The notes beneath the pieces were generated by a model. That model was not told the origin of the DNA. It searched no databases and was given only the letters and a program-made list of their open reading frames with translations. The position numbers and the translations under genes were made by a program. Of a stretch of 64,000 nucleotides of DNA, positions 52,733-60,782 are shown piece by piece. Source of the stretch: Roseovarius sp. TE539 (lineage in GTDB: Bacteria > Pseudomonadota > Alphaproteobacteria > Rhodobacterales > Rhodobacteraceae); assembly GCF_003298505.1 (NCBI RefSeq), contig NZ_QNGB01000010.1, forward strand, positions 62,001 through 126,000. The letters are read 5' to 3'. Numbering within the stretch: the first letter of the stretch is position 1; each line of letters starts with the position of its first letter.

Positions 52733-53916
52733 TGTTCGACCAACTGAAGGCGCAGCCCGCCGACAAGATCCTCGCCCTGATGCAGGCCTTTCGGGAAGAT
52801 CCCAGAGATGACAAGATCGACCTCGGCGTCGGTGTTTACCGCAATGCCGAAGGCGTCACGCCGATCATGCGGGCCATCAAGGCGGCCGAACGGCGCTGGT
52901 GGGAAGAGGAGACAACCAAGGCATATACAGGGCTGGCCGGAGATCCGGCATTTTCCGAAGCGATGATCGGGCTGGTGCTGGACGATGCGGTGTCCCGCGA
53001 TCAGGTTGCGGCGGTCGCCACGCCCGGCGGCACCGGTGCGGTACGTCAGGCGTTCGAGCTTTCGCGGATGGCCAATCCGCGCGCACGGGTTTTCGTGTCC
53101 GATCCGACATGGCCCAATCACCTGAGCATCCTCAAGCACCTCGGGATTGAAACTGTCACCTACCGGTATTTCGACAGTGCCACCGGGACGGTCGATTTCG
53201 GCGGCATGATGGATGATCTGGAGCAGGTCGCGCCGGGCGATCTGGTTCTGATGCACGGGTGTTGCCACAATCCGACCGGCGCCAACCTGAATATCCGTCA
53301 AGGGCACGAGGTTATGGAGCTTCTCAACCGCAAGGGTGCGACGCCGATGATCGACATCGCCTACCAGGGGTTCGGTGACGGGCTGAATGCCGACGCGGCG
53401 CTGACACGGCTGATCGCGGGTGGCTGCCCGGAGACCCTGATCGCCGCGAGTTGTTCCAAGAATTTCGGCATCTACCGTGAACGCACCGGTCTTCTCATGG
53501 CGGTGGCGCGGGATCGGGGCCTGCGCGGCATGGCGCAGGACAATCTGGCTTACCTGAACCGGCAGAACTATTCCTTTCCGCCCGATCATGGTGCAAGGCT
53601 CGTGTCGATCGTCCTGCAGGACGAAGACCTGCGCGCCGACTGGGAGGCCGAGCTTGAGGATGTGCGGACGGGAATGCTGGCCCTGCGCGAGCAGCTGGCC
53701 GGTGAATTGCGTCGTCTTTCGGGGTCCGATCGTTATGGTTTCATCGCCGAGCACCGCGGCATGTTCTCGCGCCTCGGGCTGGGCCCGGATCTGGTAGAGC
53801 GTCTGCGCAAGGATCACGGCATCTACATGGTGGGGGATTCACGCATCAACATTGCCGGCCTGAACCGGGATACCGTGCCCAAGCTGGCAAAGGCGATCAT
53901 CGAGGCGGGGGGCTGA
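52732..53916 (+). CDS. Aromatic amino acid / aspartate aminotransferase (class I, TyrB-like)
   Basis: A 394-residue fold-type I PLP aminotransferase of the AspC/TyrB group. Seen are IDLGVGVYRNAEG, TPGGTGAVRQA (PLP phosphate), HGCCHNPTGANL, and PLP Lys243 in SCSKNFGIYRERTG with the GRINIAG-like end (DSRINIAGLN). It is translationally coupled to sseA. Dual specificity for aromatic and acidic amino acids is typical of the group. Mercaptopyruvate from cysteine transamination would give the substrate of the coupled sulfurtransferase; that link is an inference. Confidence 0.92.
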   Translation: MFDQLKAQPADKILALMQAFREDPRDDKIDLGVGVYRNAEGVTPIMRAIKAAERRWWEEETTKAYTGLAGDPAFSEAMIGLVLDDAVSRDQVAAVATPGGTGAVRQAFELSRMANPRARVFVSDPTWPNHLSILKHLGIETVTYRYFDSATGTVDFGGMMDDLEQVAPGDLVLMHGCCHNPTGANLNIRQGHEVMELLNRKGATPMIDIAYQGFGDGLNADAALTRLIAGGCPETLIAASCSKNFGIYRERTGLLMAVARDRGLRGMAQDNLAYLNRQNYSFPPDHGARLVSIVLQDEDLRADWEAELEDVRTGMLALREQLAGELRRLSGSDRYGFIAEHRGMFSRLGLGPDLVERLRKDHGIYMVGDSRINIAGLNRDTVPKLAKAIIEAGG

Positions 53917-53936
53917 CAAGTGCCGAGCGGTGACGT

Positions 53937-54554
53937 TCAACTGCGGTAGCGGGCAAGAAACATCTCTACAACACCCTCGACCACACGGCTGATATCCTCG
54001 TCCGAAAACTTCGTGTCCATCCCGCAGAGGCGGCGCACGAAAAGATCGCTCTTGCATAGCTCTCCGAACTGGCTGCAAGCGAGATCCATGTCCGGGATGG
54101 TCAACTCGTTTCTGGCCACATACGCGGACAGAAGCTGGGACAAACGCTCGCGCAAGAGGGCGGGTCCGGAGGCGTAGAAACGACTTCCGAGATCCGGAAA
54201 ACGATGCGACTCGGCAACACAGATGCGGTAGACCTGCAGTCCGAAATCGGACAGGAAGAACCGTACCAACCTGTCGGCGGCGGCCCGCAATACCGTCTCG
54301 ACCGGGGCGTTGGCGTCGATCGTATCGAGGGCGTTTTGTGCCTGGCGGTTGCATTCGATGCGGGCGATTTCGGAAAACAGCAGCCGTTTGTCGGGGAAAT
54401 AGCTGTAGAGCGTGGCCTTCGATACCCCGGCGGCGCGGGCGATGTCATCAACGCTGGCGCCTTCGAATCCGTCGCGCATGAACACTTCCCGGGCCCCGTC
54501 GAGCACCTGATCGAACTTGCGTCCCTTCTTGATCGTGCCGGTGTGGGCCGTCAT
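53937..54554 (-). CDS. TetR-family regulator
   Basis: A 205-residue TetR protein: HTH at about residues 30-55 (ASVDDIARAAGVSKATLYSY) with the typical YFPDK continuation, and a ligand domain of the AcrR/TetR_C type (about 80-200). Neither ligand nor target is apparent. It is divergent from mbfA with a 143-base gap; the ICE box in that gap belongs to Irr, not to this protein. It is convergent with the aminotransferase gene, ending 20 bases from it. Confidence 0.9.
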   Translation of the reverse strand: MTAHTGTIKKGRKFDQVLDGAREVFMRDGFEGASVDDIARAAGVSKATLYSYFPDKRLLFSEIARIECNRQAQNALDTIDANAPVETVLRAAADRLVRFFLSDFGLQVYRICVAESHRFPDLGSRFYASGPALLRERLSQLLSAYVARNELTIPDMDLACSQFGELCKSDLFVRRLCGMDTKFSDEDISRVVEGVVEMFLARYRS

Positions 54555-54664
54555 TTGTGTCCTCCGGTCAGGCCGGCGCAGTCTAGGCGGGCAGGGTGGG
54601 CGCCCGCAAGCACATCGGAGCGGAGCCGGAGAATTGCGGTTGCATTCCGGGCTGAGCCGGTTAA

Positions 54665-54681
54665 TTTAGAATAGTTCTAAA
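54665..54681 (+). promoter_or_regulatory. Irr-binding ICE box upstream of mbfA
   Basis: TTTAGAA-TAG-TTCTAAA is a perfect seven-base inverted repeat with three-base spacer, 16 bases before the mbfA start codon. It equals the iron control element bound by Irr in Rhizobiales and Rhodobacterales. At this position it should overlap the promoter, so Irr would repress mbfA when iron is scarce. Confidence 0.88.
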
Positions 54682-54697
54682 CTTTTCCGGAGTTCCC

Positions 54698-55675
54698 ATG
54701 ATTCCCGGTGTCCTTGGACGGCGCAGGTTTTCAGACCTGACCGAGCAGGAAATTCTGGCCCTCGCCATCTCGTCCGAGGAGGACGATGCCCGTATCTACC
54801 GGTCCTATGCCGAGATGCTGCGCCCGGATTATCCCGACAGCGCCAGGATGTTCGATGGCATGGCCGCAGAAGAGGACGCGCACCGCAGGAGCCTGATCGC
54901 GCTTCACGAAGCCCGTTTCGGCAAGGTGATTCCCCTGGTCCGGCGCGAGCATGTGGCCGGTTTCTATGCTCGGCGGCCGGTTTGGCTGGTCGAGAACCTG
55001 GGCATCGAGCGTATCCGCGAGGAAGCCGCGGCGATGGAAAGCGACGCGGAGCGCTTTTACCTGCGGGCAGCGCAGAAGACGCGGGACAGCGCAACCCGCA
55101 AGCTTCTGGGTGATCTGGCCGCGGCCGAGGCGGGCCATCAGGACAGGGCCGGAGAGCTGGAGCAGGAAAATCTCGCCGGCACAGCGCGTGATAGCGAGGC
55201 GGAAACATCGAAGCGTCAGTTCGTGCTGACCTGGGTACAGCCCGGTCTTGCAGGGCTGATGGATGGATCGGTAAGCACATTGGCCCCGATATTCGCCACC
55301 GCATTCGCAACACAGGATACCTGGACGACGTTCCTGGTCGGATTGGCGGCATCGGTCGGCGCCGGCATTTCCATGGGCTTCACCGAGGCGGCGAGCGATG
55401 ACGGAGAGATTTCCGGCCGTGGCAGTCCTTTCAAGCGCGGGCTGGCCAGCGGTATAATGACCACGGTGGGCGGACTCGGGCATGCCCTGCCCTACCTGAT
55501 ACCGGATTTCTGGACCGCGACGATGATTGCCATCGCGGTCGTGTTCGTTGAACTCTGGGCAATCGCCTGGATCCAGAATCGCTACATGGAAACGCCCTTT
55601 TTCCGTGCAGCCTTCCAGGTGGTCCTGGGCGGGGCGCTTGTTTTTGCGGCGGGTGTTTTGATCGGCAGCGGGTAG
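54698..55675 (+). CDS. mbfA: Membrane-bound ferritin-like iron exporter MbfA
   Basis: A 325-residue protein joining a rubrerythrin/ferritin-like di-iron domain (about 1-150, with ISSEEDDARIYRSYAEML and EEDAHRRSLI as ligand helices) to a C-terminal VIT1/CCC1-type membrane domain (about 165-325: LMDGSVSTLAPIFA, GAGISMGFTEAASDDGE). MbfA exports iron and protects against hydrogen peroxide and low pH in Agrobacterium and Bradyrhizobium. GGAG stands seven bases upstream of the ATG. The ICE box directly upstream supports the name and iron-dependent control. Confidence 0.95.
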   Translation: MIPGVLGRRRFSDLTEQEILALAISSEEDDARIYRSYAEMLRPDYPDSARMFDGMAAEEDAHRRSLIALHEARFGKVIPLVRREHVAGFYARRPVWLVENLGIERIREEAAAMESDAERFYLRAAQKTRDSATRKLLGDLAAAEAGHQDRAGELEQENLAGTARDSEAETSKRQFVLTWVQPGLAGLMDGSVSTLAPIFATAFATQDTWTTFLVGLAASVGAGISMGFTEAASDDGEISGRGSPFKRGLASGIMTTVGGLGHALPYLIPDFWTATMIAIAVVFVELWAIAWIQNRYMETPFFRAAFQVVLGGALVFAAGVLIGSG

Positions 55676-55741
55676 TCTCGCTGCGGGGCTTGCAATCGCG
55701 GTTGAGATTGACCCCGGAGGCCCGCATGCTATGACGCCTCC

Positions 55742-56674
55742 ATGCTCGATATCTTCCTGCAAACATTGCCGTTCTTCCTGATAATCGGGCTCGGATACGG
55801 CGCTGCGGCGACTGGTTTCTTTACGGCCGAGGCCACAGCCTGGTTGACCAGGTTCGTGTTCTACTTCGCCCTTTCGGCGATGCTTTTTCGTTTCGCCGCC
55901 AATCTTTCCCTTGCCGAAGTCTTCGATCTGCGTTTCGTGCTGGCCTATCTCTGGGCAACCGCGGCCGTCTATGCGCTGGCGACAATGGTGTCGTTCCTGC
56001 GCGGGGCCAGTCTCGAGGAGGCAGCCGTGGAAGCCCAATGCGCGGTCATCGGCAATGTCGGCTTCCTTGGCGTGCCGATGCTGGTCCTGCTGATGGGCGA
56101 GGCAGCGATCGGGCCGGTGATGCTGGTGCTTGCGGTTGACCTGATCGTGTTCGGGTCCCTGATCGTGATCCTGATCACGGGTGCGCGGGACGGACGCATG
56201 TCGGTGCGTATCCTCGGGACCGTGGGTATGGGGCTCTTGCGCAACCCGATGATCGTGTCGATCGTGCTCGGGTTGGCGTGGTCGGGGCTGCGTTTGCCGA
56301 TCCCCGGGCCGATGAATGATTTCCTGTCGCTTCTGGGGGGCGCGGCCACGCCCGGCGCGCTTTTTGCCATCGGGGCTTCGCTGGCGGGAAAATCGGCCGA
56401 GCGCCCCGTGATCGCGGGCTGGCTTGCGGTTTGCAAGCTGGTTCTGCATCCTTCTTTCGTGGCTCTTTCAGCGCTGATTCTGTTCCCGGTCGCGCCTTAT
56501 CCGGCCGCGGTGATGATCGCTGCCGCGGCGCTGCCGGTTGCCGGGAATGTCTATATCCTCGCGCAGCATTACGGTGTCGCGCCGCAGCGGGTTTCGGCGT
56601 CGATTCTGATTTCAACGGTGGCGGCAGTCGTTACAGTGTCGCTTGTGATCGGCTGGGTGAACGAATTGTATTGA
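55742..56674 (+). CDS. AEC-family auxin-efflux-like transporter
   Basis: A 310-residue inner-membrane transporter with about ten hydrophobic segments. Family points are FFLIIGLGYGAAATGFF at the start, GNVGFLGVPMLVLLMGE, and ATPGALFAIGASLAG. Bacterial members move small carboxylates such as malonate or malate; the substrate here is unknown. It lies 66 bases after mbfA and 49 bases before fghA on the same strand, but a functional tie is not obvious. Confidence 0.9.
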   Translation: MLDIFLQTLPFFLIIGLGYGAAATGFFTAEATAWLTRFVFYFALSAMLFRFAANLSLAEVFDLRFVLAYLWATAAVYALATMVSFLRGASLEEAAVEAQCAVIGNVGFLGVPMLVLLMGEAAIGPVMLVLAVDLIVFGSLIVILITGARDGRMSVRILGTVGMGLLRNPMIVSIVLGLAWSGLRLPIPGPMNDFLSLLGGAATPGALFAIGASLAGKSAERPVIAGWLAVCKLVLHPSFVALSALILFPVAPYPAAVMIAAAALPVAGNVYILAQHYGVAPQRVSASILISTVAAVVTVSLVIGWVNELY

Positions 56675-56723
56675 ACTGTGCGCCGAGCGGTGCACGGGAC
56701 CTTGGTGGGAAAAGGAAGAACGG

Positions 56724-57557
56724 ATGGAAACAGTATCGGAAAACGCCTGTTTCGGCGGCGTTCAGGGCGTTTATCGCCACATGTCGGATGCAACGGGCTG
56801 TGAGATGACCTTCGGCCTTTTCCTCCCGCAGGAGGCGAAGGACGGACCGGTGCCGGTTCTCTGGTACCTGTCGGGTCTGACCTGCACCCATGAGAACGCG
56901 ATGGTCAAGGCAGGTGCACAGGGCTGGGCGGCCGAGCAGGGGATCGCGCTGGTCTTTCCCGATACCAGCCCGCGCGGTGAGGGCGTGGCAGATGATGATG
57001 CGTTCGATCTGGGCAAGGGTGCGGGGTTCTACGTGAACGCGACGCAAGCACCATGGGCGCCGCATTTCCGGATGTGGGACTATATCGCCGAGGATCTGCC
57101 GAAGCTGGTCATGCGCAACTTCGCGGTGGACGAGGAGCGCCAGGCGATCACCGGGCATTCGATGGGCGGGCACGGCGCACTGACCCTCGCGATGACCCTC
57201 GCCGGCCGTTACCGGTCCGTCTCGGCCTTTGCGCCGATCTGCAACCCCGTCGAGAGCGACTGGGGCCGCAAGCAGTTCTCGGCCTATTTGGGGGATGAAG
57301 AAGCCGGCTGGGCCGCCCATGACGCCAGCCTCCTGATGCGCGACCGCGGCTTCGACGGTCCGGTCCTCGTTGATACCGGAACCAATGACCAGTTCCTGGA
57401 CCTGTTGCGCAGCGAGGCCCTTTTTCACGCGGTCGCGGAGCGGCGGCAACCGGCCACGCTCAGGATGCAACCTGGCTATGATCACAGCTATTTCTTCATA
57501 TCCAGCTTCATGGAGGATCACGTGACCTTCCATGCCGAGGCGCTTTATGCGGGGTAG
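56724..57557 (+). CDS. fghA: S-formylglutathione hydrolase
   Basis: A 277-residue alpha/beta hydrolase releasing formate and glutathione in the glutathione-dependent formaldehyde pathway. Nucleophile Ser146 is in TGHSMGGHGAL; acid Asp (DTGTNDQFL) and His (GYDHSYFF) complete the triad. FLSGLTC-type segment LSGLTCTHENAM is typical of the family. It could dispose of formaldehyde from the dimethylglycine-dehydrogenase-like enzyme of this window. sthA follows after three bases. Confidence 0.95.
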   Translation: METVSENACFGGVQGVYRHMSDATGCEMTFGLFLPQEAKDGPVPVLWYLSGLTCTHENAMVKAGAQGWAAEQGIALVFPDTSPRGEGVADDDAFDLGKGAGFYVNATQAPWAPHFRMWDYIAEDLPKLVMRNFAVDEERQAITGHSMGGHGALTLAMTLAGRYRSVSAFAPICNPVESDWGRKQFSAYLGDEEAGWAAHDASLLMRDRGFDGPVLVDTGTNDQFLDLLRSEALFHAVAERRQPATLRMQPGYDHSYFFISSFMEDHVTFHAEALYAG

Positions 57558-57560
57558 ATC

Positions 57561-59015
57561 ATGAGCCATTTCGACCTGATCATCATCGGGTCCGGTCCGG
57601 CGGGCCGGTCCGCGGCCATTCAGGCGGGTAAGCTCAAGCGGCGGGTTCTGGTCATCGACCGCAAGGACCGTCTGGGTGGTGTTTCGGTGCATACCGGCAC
57701 GATCCCGTCCAAGACCCTGAGAGAGACTGTGCTCAACCTCTCGGGCTGGCGCGAACGAAGCTTTTATGGACGTTCCTATCGCGTGAAGCAGGATATAGAT
57801 GCCGACGACCTCAAGGTGCGTCTGCACAAGACGCTGGATTACGAGGTCGATGTCCTGGAACACCAGTTCAACCGAAACCATGTCGAAACGCTCAATGGCC
57901 TGGCGCGGTTCACTGGCCCGAACGAGATCGAGGTGGCGACAGAGGCCGGCGAGGTGACCCGGCTGACCGCAGACCGGTTCCTGATTTCCACCGGCACCCG
58001 CACCTACCGGCCCGATACCGTCCCGTTCAATGGCACCACCATCGTGGACAGTGACGAGTTCCTGGAGCTCGGGCAGATCCCGCGCAGCCTGATCGTTGTC
58101 GGGGCGGGCGTGATCGGGGTGGAATACGCCACGATGTTCTCGGCCCTCGATGTCCGCGTGACGCTGATCGAACCGCGTGACAGTTTCCTCGATTTCATCG
58201 ACCGGACGGTTATTCAGGAATTCACCCACCAGATCCGCGAGAACGGGGTGGACCTTCGTCTTGGCGCCGCGATCGACAAGGTCGAGGATGCCGGGACGCA
58301 TGTCGAGGTTTCGATGGCCAACGGCCGCCATGTGCGGGCCGAGATGCTCCTGTTCGCGGCCGGGCGGATGGGCGCCACGGGAACGCTGAACGTTGCGGCG
58401 GCAGGGCTGCAAACCGATCATCGCGGGCGGCTAGACGTGGATCGCAAGACCTACCAGACCGGCGTGCCCCATATCTACGCGGCCGGCGACGTGATCGGGC
58501 ATCCTTCCCTGGCCTCGACTTCGATCCAGCAGGGGCGGGTGGCGGCCTGCCACGCGCTTGACACCCCGACCCTGCCGGAAAGCCCCTGGTTTCCCTACGG
58601 AATTTATTCGGTGCCCGAGATTTCCACCTGCGGCATGTCCGAAGAGGAGATGCAGGAGCGTGGAATTCCCTACGAGGTGGGCGTCGCGCGTTTCCGCGAA
58701 ACCTCCCGCGGGCATATCATGGGGCTGGAACACGGAATGCTGAAAATGCTCTTCTCGCTCAAGACCCGCCGCGTGCTTGGCGTGCAGATCGTCGGCGAGG
58801 GCGCGACGGAGCTCATCCACATCGCGCAGGCGGTGCTCAATCTGAAGGGAACCGTGGACTACTTTGTACAGAACACCTTCAATTATCCTACGCTGGCCGA
58901 GGCTTACAAGATCGCCGGTCTCGACGCCTTCAACCGCATGCCCATCCCGGAGGAATACAAGGTGAGGCGCGATGAGGCAGACAAGTCCCCTGCGACATCT
59001 GCGCGTGCGAAGTGA
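57561..59015 (+). CDS. sthA: Soluble pyridine nucleotide transhydrogenase SthA
   Basis: A 484-residue flavoprotein of the disulfide-reductase family exchanging hydride between NADPH and NAD. FAD loop GSGPAGRSAA, second nucleotide loop VVGAGVIGVEYA and AAGDVIG are seen. The redox Cys pair of lipoamide-type enzymes is absent (GGVSVHTGTIPSKTLRE), as expected for SthA. The C-terminal dimerisation domain is complete (VQNTFNYPTLAEAYKIAGLD, split at the helix). It begins three bases after fghA stops, suggesting one transcript for formaldehyde and redox balance. Confidence 0.94.
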   Translation: MSHFDLIIIGSGPAGRSAAIQAGKLKRRVLVIDRKDRLGGVSVHTGTIPSKTLRETVLNLSGWRERSFYGRSYRVKQDIDADDLKVRLHKTLDYEVDVLEHQFNRNHVETLNGLARFTGPNEIEVATEAGEVTRLTADRFLISTGTRTYRPDTVPFNGTTIVDSDEFLELGQIPRSLIVVGAGVIGVEYATMFSALDVRVTLIEPRDSFLDFIDRTVIQEFTHQIRENGVDLRLGAAIDKVEDAGTHVEVSMANGRHVRAEMLLFAAGRMGATGTLNVAAAGLQTDHRGRLDVDRKTYQTGVPHIYAAGDVIGHPSLASTSIQQGRVAACHALDTPTLPESPWFPYGIYSVPEISTCGMSEEEMQERGIPYEVGVARFRETSRGHIMGLEHGMLKMLFSLKTRRVLGVQIVGEGATELIHIAQAVLNLKGTVDYFVQNTFNYPTLAEAYKIAGLDAFNRMPIPEEYKVRRDEADKSPATSARAK

Positions 59016-59041
59016 AGCTCACATCCACGGTCGTACAATAT

Positions 59042-59069
59042 GTGACATCGGCGACTCAGCACTTATATA
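59042..59069 (+). promoter_or_regulatory. Candidate promoter of the HEPN module
   Basis: GTGACA (59042-59047) and TATATA (59064-59069) are 16 bases apart in an AT-rich patch, giving transcription start about 70 bases before the first gene of the module. Confidence 0.45.
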
Positions 59070-59098
59070 AATTTTAGGAGTGGTTGCGCACGATCCTC

Positions 59099-59120
59099 GC
59101 ACAATAGGTTGTCATTGTGC
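59099..59120. promoter_or_regulatory. Candidate operator, GCACAAT-N8-ATTGTGC
   Basis: A perfect seven-base inverted repeat with an eight-base spacer, between the proposed promoter and the first gene of the HEPN module, in its 5' leader. Autoregulation, common in toxin-antitoxin pairs, would fit. Confidence 0.45.
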
Positions 59121-59147
59121 AGTATGATGATCAACGGGAGGCAGAAG

Positions 59148-59426
59148 ATGAAATTGGACAAAGAACTGAAGGAACGTGTCAAGCAAGCGATTATCGACCG
59201 CTTCGATGAAGGTGTTGTTAAGGATGTACGGCTGGAGTCCATCGAAATCCTCGAGAACGAGGAGGAAATAAGGCTTGTATTCACCATAGAGACCGATGCA
59301 GACCCGGAATTGATCGGCAGGCGGTTCTTCGGCCTCACAGACAAGGTTCGAACTGCGTTGGGAGACGAATGGGACGATTACTTCCCGATCCTGCAGTCGG
59401 AAATCCGACATGGCGCCGCGGCCTGA
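59148..59426 (+). CDS. Small acidic protein, partner of HEPN protein
   Basis: A 92-residue protein: a basic amphipathic helix (KLDKELKERVKQAIIDRF) then acidic beta-rich sequence (VRLESIEILENEEEIRLVF, TIETDADPELIGRRFFGL). I do not recognise a family. It has no obvious DNA-binding motif. GGGAGG stands seven bases before the ATG. It overlaps the HEPN gene by 17 bases. As the first, smaller gene of an overlapping pair it is a candidate antitoxin or specificity partner. Confidence 0.75.
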   Translation: MKLDKELKERVKQAIIDRFDEGVVKDVRLESIEILENEEEIRLVFTIETDADPELIGRRFFGLTDKVRTALGDEWDDYFPILQSEIRHGAAA

Positions 59427-59919
59427 TCCGAAACTTGCCGACGGTTTTCTGAAAACCGCACGGCAATTGATACCGCGACGGCAGAAGCCGGATCAGGCGG
59501 GCCTGCGGCGCAGCATCAGCAGCAGCTACTATGCGATGTTCCATGCGCTGGCACGTTTGTGTGCTGACGGTCTGCTGGGGACGCAGCCGGCGAAGCGATC
59601 CAACAAGGCCTGGGTCGAGGTCTATCGCGGATTGGCGCACGGTGAGTGCCTCCAAGCGTGCCAGAGGGCCCACAAGGTTGCGTTCCCTCAGGAAATCAAG
59701 GACTTCACAGATTCCTTTCAGCAATTGCTCACAGATCGGGAACGCGCTGACTACGACCCGACCGCTCGTTTTTCGAAGGAAGACGCTCTGAAAACACTTG
59801 GCTTGGCGGAAGCGGCTGTCGCCGCGCTCCAAGGTGTGTCGATGCGCGACAGGCGTGCCTTTGCCGCTTGGGTCTTGATCACCAGCCCCGGCGCGCAGAA
59901 GGCACGAAAACAGGCTTAG
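59410..59919 (+). CDS. HEPN-domain protein
   Basis: A 169-residue helical protein with a HEPN-type core: [19 protein letters not shown] near residue 40 and a later [12 protein letters not shown], which supplies an Arg-x3-His pair, one residue shorter than the Rx4-6H of classical HEPN ribonucleases. The rest is charged and helical ([20 protein letters not shown]). The start overlaps its partner by 17 bases. HEPN proteins of this kind are often RNA-cutting toxins or defence effectors; activity here is inferred only. Confidence 0.75.
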   Translation: MAPRPDPKLADGFLKTARQLIPRRQKPDQAGLRRSISSSYYAMFHALARLCADGLLGTQPAKRSNKAWVEVYRGLAHGECLQACQRAHKVAFPQEIKDFTDSFQQLLTDRERADYDPTARFSKEDALKTLGLAEAAVAALQGVSMRDRRAFAAWVLITSPGAQKARKQA

Positions 59920-59920
59920 G

Positions 59921-60394
59921 ATGGGAATTCCACGAAATGGTGCAGTATCCTCTGTGATCTACGTCGATGCCGATGCTTGCCCGGTCAAGGCCGAGGTCGA
60001 GAAGGTTGGCACGCGACACGGGCATCGTATGTACATGGTCTCCAATGGCGGTCTGCGCCCATCGCGCAACCCGCTGGTGGAAACGGTGATCGTGCCAGAG
60101 GGGCCGGATGCAGCCGACCTGTGGATCGCGGAACGGGCCGGTTCGCGTGACGTGGTGGTGACCGGCGATATCCTCCTCGCGGCCAGGTGCGTGGAGGCCG
60201 GAGCGCAGGTTCTCAAGCACGATGGCGAGGCGTTGACGGCGGTGAATATCGGCAATGTGCTCGCCATGCGGGACCTGATGACGGATCTGCGCGCGGCCGA
60301 TCCGTTCCGGCAGGGTGGCGGCCGCGGTTTTTCCCGGGCTGACCGGTCAAGGTTCCTGGATGCGCTGGAGCGCGCGGTTCGGCGTGCGGGATGA
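59921..60394 (+). CDS. YaiI/YqxD family protein (DUF188)
   Basis: A 157-residue protein of the YaiI/YqxD family, with a PIN-like fold: [53 protein letters not shown] and the end [17 protein letters not shown]. The conserved Asp residues (VDADAC, DAADLW, TGD) could bind metal. Cellular role is unknown. It starts one base after the HEPN gene stops, so it may be co-transcribed, although the family is a widespread core gene and the coupling may be accidental. An internal GTG at 59954 is an alternative start. Confidence 0.9.
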   Translation: MGIPRNGAVSSVIYVDADACPVKAEVEKVGTRHGHRMYMVSNGGLRPSRNPLVETVIVPEGPDAADLWIAERAGSRDVVVTGDILLAARCVEAGAQVLKHDGEALTAVNIGNVLAMRDLMTDLRAADPFRQGGGRGFSRADRSRFLDALERAVRRAG

Positions 60395-60782
60395 ATGCCC
60401 GGGGCCCGGCCAGACGCCCATGGTGGACTATGCCGGAACGGAGGTGGGAATCACGCAATCGGTGCTGGCCGGGACTGTCCGGTTCCCGTGTCATGAAGAC
60501 GTGAAAACGGACCTGATCTTCAATCTACGGGGTGGATCTGCCGGGCTTAACTCTCTGTCTTACGCTTCAAACCGGTGAGGGGCGCGAAAACCTGCGGGCC
60601 GACCCCCGCCTTCAGGTCGTCGGCGGCTCTGCGGGACCGATGACCGCCGCCTGAGAGAGATGGTGGCGGCCCCGCTACCGTGAACCGCATTCGTCCGACC
60701 GGGGCTTTACAAAACCGGGCCCGTGCCCTTTCCTGAGCGCGTGCCGTCACGGCTCTGCCTTACTCGATTTCAGGGGTCTTTC
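60395..60782. other. 388-base gap without a recognisable gene
   Basis: No frame here resembles a protein: the two frames open on either strand show no family motif. The region holds several possible stems, the clearest CCGCCGCC / GGTGGCGG at 60644-60669 with one G-T pair and a ten-base loop. The sequence between about 60560 and 60740 is rich in short GC stems and could be a structured leader or a small RNA ahead of the EamA gene. An AGGGG site for that gene lies at the end. I can name no known riboswitch. Confidence 0.5.

Noticed and set aside
57561-59015. Loss of redox cysteines in the flavoprotein as damage
   Set aside because: Absence of the Cys pair is normal for SthA-type transhydrogenases, so it is identity evidence, not an anomaly.
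60560-60700. Resemblance to a glycine riboswitch on the minus strand (CTCTCAGGC followed by GGTCC)
   Set aside because: Only one short core element matches; the 5' aptamer part is missing and no gene lies downstream in that orientation.
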